Source: JAVBOF01 sp031550915 (GTDB taxonomy: Bacteria > Bacillota > Clostridia > Christensenellales > MGBC116941). Taken from it: a DNA stretch of 18,032 nucleotides. The stretch spans positions 1 through 18,032 of the forward strand of contig JAVBOF010000002.1 in NCBI GenBank assembly GCA_031550915.1. The letters are read 5' to 3'. The position numbers were made by a program, and so were the translations under genes. The first letter of the stretch is position 1. Each line of letters opens with the position of its first letter. Of this stretch, positions 13,599 through 18,032 are shown one piece after another. A model generated the notes under the pieces. That model ran no database searches. It was not told the origin of the DNA and saw only the letters and a program-made list of their open reading frames with translations.

Positions 13599-15110
13599 TC
13601 AAGCCAGATATTTCCCAATCTCCATGCTAACTTCCTGATAGCTTTTTTCCACCTCGTTAAGGCCGTCTATCTCTCCGGCTATCCTGCCTTCCTTAAAGAC
13701 GCAGATGCGCCTGGATAGCTTTATCAATTCCGGCATATCGGATGATATAAGTATGACGGCTTTGTTCTTTACCTTGGCAAGGTCCCAGATTATGTTATGG
13801 ATAAACTCCTTCGCGCCGACATCAACGCCGACGGTGGGCTCATCTATTATAAGTATATCGCAATCGGCGGCCAGCCATTTCGCAATACTAACCTTTTGCT
13901 GGTTACCGCCGCTCAAATTGTTGACAACCTGCCTAAGGCCGGTTGTTTTTATCTTCAAATCGTCTACCAGATCCCCGCCTATCCGGTCTTCCTCAGCTCC
14001 GTTTATAAGCCGCAAGACCTTTGATGTCAGCTGGTTCCAAATAGTTACGCCAATATTCCTTCCGACGGCAAAGGATAAAAACAGCCCTTCCTCTTTGCGG
14101 TTCTCCGAAACATAGCCTATATGGTAGTTTCTTAGCGCGTCACGCATGGATTTTATCGACGCTTCCTTACCGTTTACAAAGACATGGCCTCCATCCTTTT
14201 TATATACGCCCAATATGGTCTTCGCAAGCTCCGTCCTGCCGGAACCGACCAACCCGTAAAACCCAAGCAGTTCGCCCTTGCGTACCTTAAAGCTGATATC
14301 TTCAAACATATTGTCCAAAGTATAATTTTTTACTTCCAGCGCAACGCTGTCTTCCTCAACATCGAGAAATCCCATATATTTATCCAGAACGACCTCGCGC
14401 CCAACCATCATCGTTACGAGATCGGATTTTTCAACATTTTTATTGTCTATAGTCCCAACCAGCTCTCCGTCGCGAAGCACGGATATCCTGTCGCTTATCT
14501 TAAGGACTTCCTCAAGCTTATGAGATACAAATATGACAGTAGTACCGTTTTTTTTCAGCCTGTCTATTATTTTAAAAAGCGTTTCGGCTTCGCTTTCCGT
14601 CAGCGAGGCTGTGGGTTCATCCAGCATTATCAGTGACGCGTCGAGGCATAGTGCCCGCGCTATCTGAATCAGCTTTTTCTGCGCGACAGTCATCTTTCGC
14701 ACTATATCCGTCGGTTTAACGTCCAGATCCACCATGTCCAGATACTTCTGCGTAAATTCGTTGGCTTTCTTCCAGTTGATAAACCCGCGTTTGGCAAAAT
14801 TGCCAAGCTGGTCCAGTATTATATTCTCCGCAACGGTGCTTTCAAGTATGACCTGCACCTCCTGGTGCACATATCCTATCTTGTGGTTGATCGCGTCCCT
14901 GCTGTTCTTAAAATGTACCTTTTCACCGTCGATGAAGATCTCGCCCTCATCAGGCCTGTGGTCGCCGCTGATAACCTTAATAAGAGTGCTCTTTCCGGCG
15001 CCGTTTTCGCCCAAAAGCGTATGCACCTCACCATCCCTAAAAGTGATGGAGACATCTTTAAGCGCTTTTACGCCAGGAAACTCCTTGCTAATGTATTTTA
15101 GATCCAGCAT
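13599..15110 (-). CDS. Sugar (CUT2, RbsA/MglA-type) ABC transporter ATP-binding protein
   Basis: A 503-residue double ATPase of the carbohydrate uptake 2 family, the usual length. The first domain has Walker A GENGAGKST (about residues 35-43), a degenerate signature MTVAQKKLIQIARAL and Walker B LIMLDEPTASL. The second has the degenerate Walker A GLVGSGRTEL, signature NLSGGNQQKVSIAKWLA and Walker B ILIIDEPTVGVDVGAK, as in RbsA, MglA and XylG. It powers import by the permease encoded two genes upstream. The ATG is 4-5 bases after GGAGGTAAT. It is the last gene of the operon, separated from the binding-protein gene by a strong hairpin. The exact sugar cannot be told from the ATPase. Confidence 0.93.
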   Translation of the reverse strand: MLDLKYISKEFPGVKALKDVSITFRDGEVHTLLGENGAGKSTLIKVISGDHRPDEGEIFIDGEKVHFKNSRDAINHKIGYVHQEVQVILESTVAENIILDQLGNFAKRGFINWKKANEFTQKYLDMVDLDVKPTDIVRKMTVAQKKLIQIARALCLDASLIMLDEPTASLTESEAETLFKIIDRLKKNGTTVIFVSHKLEEVLKISDRISVLRDGELVGTIDNKNVEKSDLVTMMVGREVVLDKYMGFLDVEEDSVALEVKNYTLDNMFEDISFKVRKGELLGFYGLVGSGRTELAKTILGVYKKDGGHVFVNGKEASIKSMRDALRNYHIGYVSENRKEEGLFLSFAVGRNIGVTIWNQLTSKVLRLINGAEEDRIGGDLVDDLKIKTTGLRQVVNNLSGGNQQKVSIAKWLAADCDILIIDEPTVGVDVGAKEFIHNIIWDLAKVKNKAVILISSDMPELIKLSRRICVFKEGRIAGEIDGLNEVEKSYQEVSMEIGKYLA

Positions 15111-15130
15111 ATTACCTCCAAGGAATTATA

Positions 15131-15163
15131 GCCCGGGCATTATGGCATACATAATACCCGGGC
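15131..15163 (-). promoter_or_regulatory. Strong intercistronic hairpin between binding-protein and ATPase genes
   Basis: A 14-base stem (15131-15144 with 15150-15163; one G-T pair, otherwise perfect) and a 5-base loop, with CCCGGG at its base. It follows the binding-protein stop by 10 bases. There is no proper T-run after it on the minus strand, so it fits a partial terminator or a 3'-end stabiliser that keeps binding-protein mRNA more abundant than ATPase mRNA. Confidence 0.7.
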
Positions 15164-15173
15164 CGCATCTACA

Positions 15174-16367
15174 TCAAGCCGGTGGATTGAGGACCTTCGT
15201 CTCCAGACCGTTGACCCATTCCATCGTCAGATCTATCAAGGTTTGGTTAAATGTGTCTATATTTTCCTTTGTTACTATCATGTGGGCGCCATACTGGAAG
15301 TATGCGTCCTCTTTGGGAGTCCAGCCCTGCATGAGGTAGTTCAAAAGTACCATCGGGGAGTAACCCATATGGAAAGCGTTCTGTGAGGATGTTCCGTCAA
15401 AGATACCGTCGCGTATTGCCTGCAGGCAAATCTCGTTGGTGTCGCGTCCTATGAAATAGATATGCTTCTGGTCGGGATTCTTTTCATAAAGCTCGCGCAA
15501 TACCGGAACCGTACCATCCGTAGGGTTGGTATCCGTGGATAATATGCCGTCAAGATCGCTAAGATGCGCGGCGATAGCATCGCCCATCTTACGCTGCCCA
15601 ACATCCGGCTGGGACATATCGGATACGACTTCAAGTACCTTTACGCCGCGTGCCGCAAATACTTTTTCGGCCGCTTCCTTACATTTTTGCGCGTTCAGAT
15701 CGCCGAGCGATCCGATAGCAAGAAGTACCTTGCCATCCTTGACGCCGTTCTTTTCCATTATGTCTACAAGAGCCGTTGCAGCTTGATCTACGCAATTCGG
15801 TATATCTGTGCCACAATAGAAGCTCGCGTCTGTCGGCATGTTTGTTGTTGCGCCAAAGTTAACGACCTTTGCCTTTTGGCCGACAAGCTCCGTATACAGT
15901 CCATTGGCTCCGCCGGGATCGGCAGGGAAGATAGCCATAGCATTGTAACCGTCAGCTGCCCAAGCGCGTATCAGCTGATCTTCTTCCGTCTGGGACCAGT
16001 CTGTGCCGATACCATGCATAACTTCTACGCCATATTCCTTACCAAAGGCTTCTACGCCCTTCCACATCTCATCAAAGAATGGATGCGCTCCGGCCTGATA
16101 CCAAAGGAACTTTGCTCCTTCTGCCGCTTTTTTCGCTTCCTGATCACCGGAAACTTTTTCGGCAAGTTCGTCGATATTGGATTCTTTGCTGTCTCCTGCT
16201 GCAGATGCAGGAGCCTCAGCAGGCTGTTGCTCTACCTGTGCGGGTTGTTCGGCAGCCGCATTGTCCGCGCTTGCCGCCGGTGCCTGAGGGGCGCCGCAGC
16301 CCGTAACCATAAGACCAATAGCCAAACCCAGACAAATCAGTACCGAAATGATTTTCCTTCGTTTCAT
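15174..16367 (-). CDS. Sugar ABC transporter substrate-binding lipoprotein (RbsB-like)
   Basis: A 397-residue periplasmic-binding-protein-like lipoprotein. The signal peptide ends in lipobox VTGC, so Cys24 would be lipidated and anchor the protein outside the membrane. Residues about 25-75 form an Ala/Pro/Gln/Glu-rich linker. The rest is a type 1 (ribose/galactose-binding) fold, with 'FLWYQAGAHPFFDEMWKGVEAFGKEYGVEV' (seen around residues 88-117) as first strand and helix. Ligands could be pentoses, hexoses or nucleoside-like sugars. The ATG is supported by AGGAGG 9 bases upstream, one of the strongest sites here, which matches the need for high amounts. It lies between permease and ATPase genes; many CUT2 operons use a different order. 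Confidence 0.9.
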   Translation of the reverse strand: MKRRKIISVLICLGLAIGLMVTGCGAPQAPAASADNAAAEQPAQVEQQPAEAPASAAGDSKESNIDELAEKVSGDQEAKKAAEGAKFLWYQAGAHPFFDEMWKGVEAFGKEYGVEVMHGIGTDWSQTEEDQLIRAWAADGYNAMAIFPADPGGANGLYTELVGQKAKVVNFGATTNMPTDASFYCGTDIPNCVDQAATALVDIMEKNGVKDGKVLLAIGSLGDLNAQKCKEAAEKVFAARGVKVLEVVSDMSQPDVGQRKMGDAIAAHLSDLDGILSTDTNPTDGTVPVLRELYEKNPDQKHIYFIGRDTNEICLQAIRDGIFDGTSSQNAFHMGYSPMVLLNYLMQGWTPKEDAYFQYGAHMIVTKENIDTFNQTLIDLTMEWVNGLETKVLNPPA

Positions 16368-16463
16368 ACTTTAGATCCTCCTTTTTGTGAATGACATTGT
16401 GATATCTATATTAAAGCCGGCGTCCAGTGCTAAAAGCCATCGCTCCAACACTTTATTACGGCA

Positions 16464-17468
16464 TTAATTCTTATGGTGCTCGTTATATTTCTCTCTAAAT
16501 ACCTCAAGTATAACCGCCGCAATTATGATCGCCCCAAGGAAGGAGTTAAGGAAGTATACGTTTGCATGCAGCATAACAAGACCGTTCTTTATGATAGTGA
16601 TCAATATACAGGCTGCAAATATACCGATCATAGTGATCTTACCGCCAGTCAGCGCGGTACCGCCGATAACGGCTACGGCAAACGAGGTTATCATCCAATC
16701 GTCACCTATGAGAGGGGAGGCGGCGGCCATACGCGCGACGGTGAAAAGTCCCGCGATACCAGCCATCAAAGCGGAAAGAATATTTGCGGTGAGTATTATC
16801 CTGTTTGTATTTATGCCGGACATCCGCGCGGCTTCAAGCGAGCCGCCCGTCGCGAGCAGCTCGCGACCAAGCACCGACTTTTTGAAGAAGATATGGAAAT
16901 ATACAAGCGAAAGAACCATTATAACGAAAATTATCGGAAACATCCCGCCGATATCGTTTTTAGCTATCCATGTGAATGAGCGGGGGATATCCCCAAACGG
17001 AAACCCTCCAGTCAAGCCCTTTACAAGCCCGGTAAATATAAACGAGGTCGCCAGCGTCACAATAAACGCGTTTATCCGCAGCTTTGTGATCAGCATGCCG
17101 TTTGCCAAACCGCATATAACGCTTACGATAAGGCTTGCGATCAATGCCAATATAGGATTGAGACGCAAGACAGACATACAAAAGCCCGCGGTTATCGCGG
17201 ACATGCCGCCGATTCCGCCGATCGAAAGGTTCATGCCGCCAACGATAATTACAAAGGCCTGCGCCATCGCTATAATATAGTTTTCGCTGGATGTACGAAG
17301 CACGTTGAATATATTGTACGGGGTGTTAAAACTGCTGTTGCCGATCGAAAAGATTATCCATAATATCAACAGCGCGGCGACGGAGCTGGATTCGCTCTGC
17401 CTCATCAAAAGGGACGCGAACCCTCTGCCGATACCTTGCTTTTTTACCGTGGTTTCCTGTTTGCGCAT
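16464..17468 (-). CDS. Sugar (CUT2, RbsC-type) ABC transporter permease
   Basis: A 334-residue integral membrane protein of the RbsC/BPD_transp_2 family with about 8-10 hydrophobic segments, starting at about residue 30 with 'VAALLILWIIFSIGNSSF'. The family pattern 'AQAFVIIVGGMNLSIGGIGGMSAI' and the later 'SFAVAVIGGTALTGGKITMIG' coupling region are clear. It would form a homodimeric channel with the double ATPase. The start at ATG 17468 is preferred because GGGAGG lies about 10 bases upstream; an in-frame TTG at 17501 is less likely. It is followed after 96 bases by the binding-protein gene. A gap of 92 bases separates it from the EthD-like gene, holding no clear promoter or terminator. Confidence 0.92.
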   Translation of the reverse strand: MRKQETTVKKQGIGRGFASLLMRQSESSSVAALLILWIIFSIGNSSFNTPYNIFNVLRTSSENYIIAMAQAFVIIVGGMNLSIGGIGGMSAITAGFCMSVLRLNPILALIASLIVSVICGLANGMLITKLRINAFIVTLATSFIFTGLVKGLTGGFPFGDIPRSFTWIAKNDIGGMFPIIFVIMVLSLVYFHIFFKKSVLGRELLATGGSLEAARMSGINTNRIILTANILSALMAGIAGLFTVARMAAASPLIGDDWMITSFAVAVIGGTALTGGKITMIGIFAACILITIIKNGLVMLHANVYFLNSFLGAIIIAAVILEVFREKYNEHHKN

Positions 17469-17560
17469 TCTGCTTTTTCCTCCCAATATTAGTAGGACCA
17501 ATAGCCTATGGGCATATTGCTATAAATTAAGGCGATAGATGATTCTATTCGGATATATGT

Positions 17561-17884
17561 TTATTTTATGACATGCTCTTCACAAAAGAGGTTCATCGCC
17601 ACATCCATAAATTGATATGCGTCGTCCACACCCGCTTTTCCACGTTCGCTGTCATAGTCCTCCATCATCTCCTCGTATGTATCCCAAACGAGTATTCCAA
17701 CGCCATCGAATAATCGTCCTTGGCCAGATTTTCCGTGAGCTTCAGGAATAGGCAGGCATACCTTGTAGTTCTTGATGTTCTTCCATGATGCGGCAAATTG
17801 GGCATGGTCGTTCAGCCAACGGTTTTTGAATTCTTCCTCTGTTTGGCCGGGCTTCGCCTTGACGAAACATATGCATTTTATCAT
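17561..17884 (-). CDS. EthD-like/dimeric alpha-beta barrel small protein
   Basis: A 107-residue protein that starts 'MIKCICFVKAKPGQTEEEF' and continues 'NRWLNDHAQFAASW', the pattern of EthD-type members of the dimeric ferredoxin-like (dimeric alpha-beta barrel) superfamily. These small proteins act in ring-cleavage, heme or polyketide steps or as helpers of catabolic enzymes; the function here is not known. The ATG at 17884 is favoured because GAGGT lies 7 bases upstream and the family pattern begins at once; an upstream in-frame extension does not resemble the family. It lies in the same direction as, and 92 bases before, the permease gene, so it may be the first gene of that operon. Confidence 0.72.
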   Translation of the reverse strand: MIKCICFVKAKPGQTEEEFKNRWLNDHAQFAASWKNIKNYKVCLPIPEAHGKSGQGRLFDGVGILVWDTYEEMMEDYDSERGKAGVDDAYQFMDVAMNLFCEEHVIK

Positions 17885-17974
17885 TGTATTTACCTCGTTT
17901 GGCGTTTTTGTCCTATCCGTCCCAACGGGCACGGCTTGTATGTACAGCCTAATATGATAGCTGCAAACGAATGC

Positions 17975-18004
17975 AGTATAAAACAAAAAAACCGGCAATG
18001 TCTG
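17975..18004 (-). promoter_or_regulatory. Possible promoter for the EthD-like gene and ABC operon
   Basis: On the minus strand CAGACA (18004-17999) and TATACT (17980-17975) are 18 bases apart, about 90 bases before the EthD-like start. Each hexamer matches consensus at four or five positions. Confidence 0.3.
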
Positions 18005-18032
18005 ACTTCGATCTGGCCTTCGCATTTTATAT

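Noticed and set aside
15564..16394. A 276-codon open frame on the plus strand
   Set aside because: It is antisense to the binding lipoprotein, with a Cys/Arg-rich composition typical of a shadow frame.
16525..17280. A 251-codon open frame on the plus strand
   Set aside because: It is antisense to the permease; hydrophobic residues simply mirror the membrane segments.
17917..17934. CCGTCCC...GGGCACGG hairpin before the EthD-like gene as a terminator or riboswitch
   Set aside because: The stem has a bulge, there is no T-run on either strand, and the region is too short for a known riboswitch.

Overview
The window looks like chromosome from an anaerobic, low-to-mid G+C Gram-positive bacterium, most likely class Clostridia. 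This rests on strong AGGAGG-type ribosome sites, frequent ATA and AGG codons, an NrdR gene end followed by pgeF, a LemA/DUF2207 pair, a lipoprotein-type sugar-binding protein and two radical SAM enzymes. Genus cannot be read from the sequence. No tRNA, rRNA, CRISPR array, transposase or phage gene is visible, and no gene-free stretch exceeds 300 bases; the longest, about 258 bases after pgeF, holds hairpins and TATAAT boxes.

Layout. (1) 1-966, plus strand: the end of nrdR overlaps pgeF. (2) 1225-3705, plus: a lemA and DUF2207 envelope pair, closed by a bidirectional terminator. (3) 3809-6722, minus: a FIST-domain sensor gene followed by a soluble PAS hybrid histidine kinase, which looks like a sensor split over two genes; a 16-base direct repeat brackets the kinase. 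(4) 6958-8481, minus: a cardiolipin synthase. (5) 8682-9604: a flavin-reductase-like PNPOx protein divergent from an HxlR regulator, with a 12-base palindrome and overlapping promoters between them. (6) 9776-13481, plus: a five-gene operon of a Cys-rich PadR regulator, a BioB-like radical SAM enzyme of unknown function, an AhpD-like protein, the arsenosugar radical SAM enzyme ArsS and a nucleoside hydrolase. (7) 13599-17884, minus: a ribose-type (CUT2) ABC importer (permease, binding lipoprotein, double ATPase) behind a small EthD-like gene, converging on the operon of block 6.

Block 6 is the most interesting part. The AhpD-like plus ArsS pair is the recognised core of arsenosugar biosynthesis, in which ArsS joins a 5'-deoxyadenosyl group to methylated arsenic. 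Here the pair is combined with a second, BioB-like radical SAM enzyme, a nucleoside hydrolase that could remove the adenine, and a PadR regulator with a CxC motif. No ArsM methyltransferase or ArsR repressor is present in the window. The pentose-type importer alongside could handle ribose or nucleoside-like products, but that link is only inference from position.

Function calls are from recognised motifs and family memory, without database searches. Promoters and terminators are read by eye.
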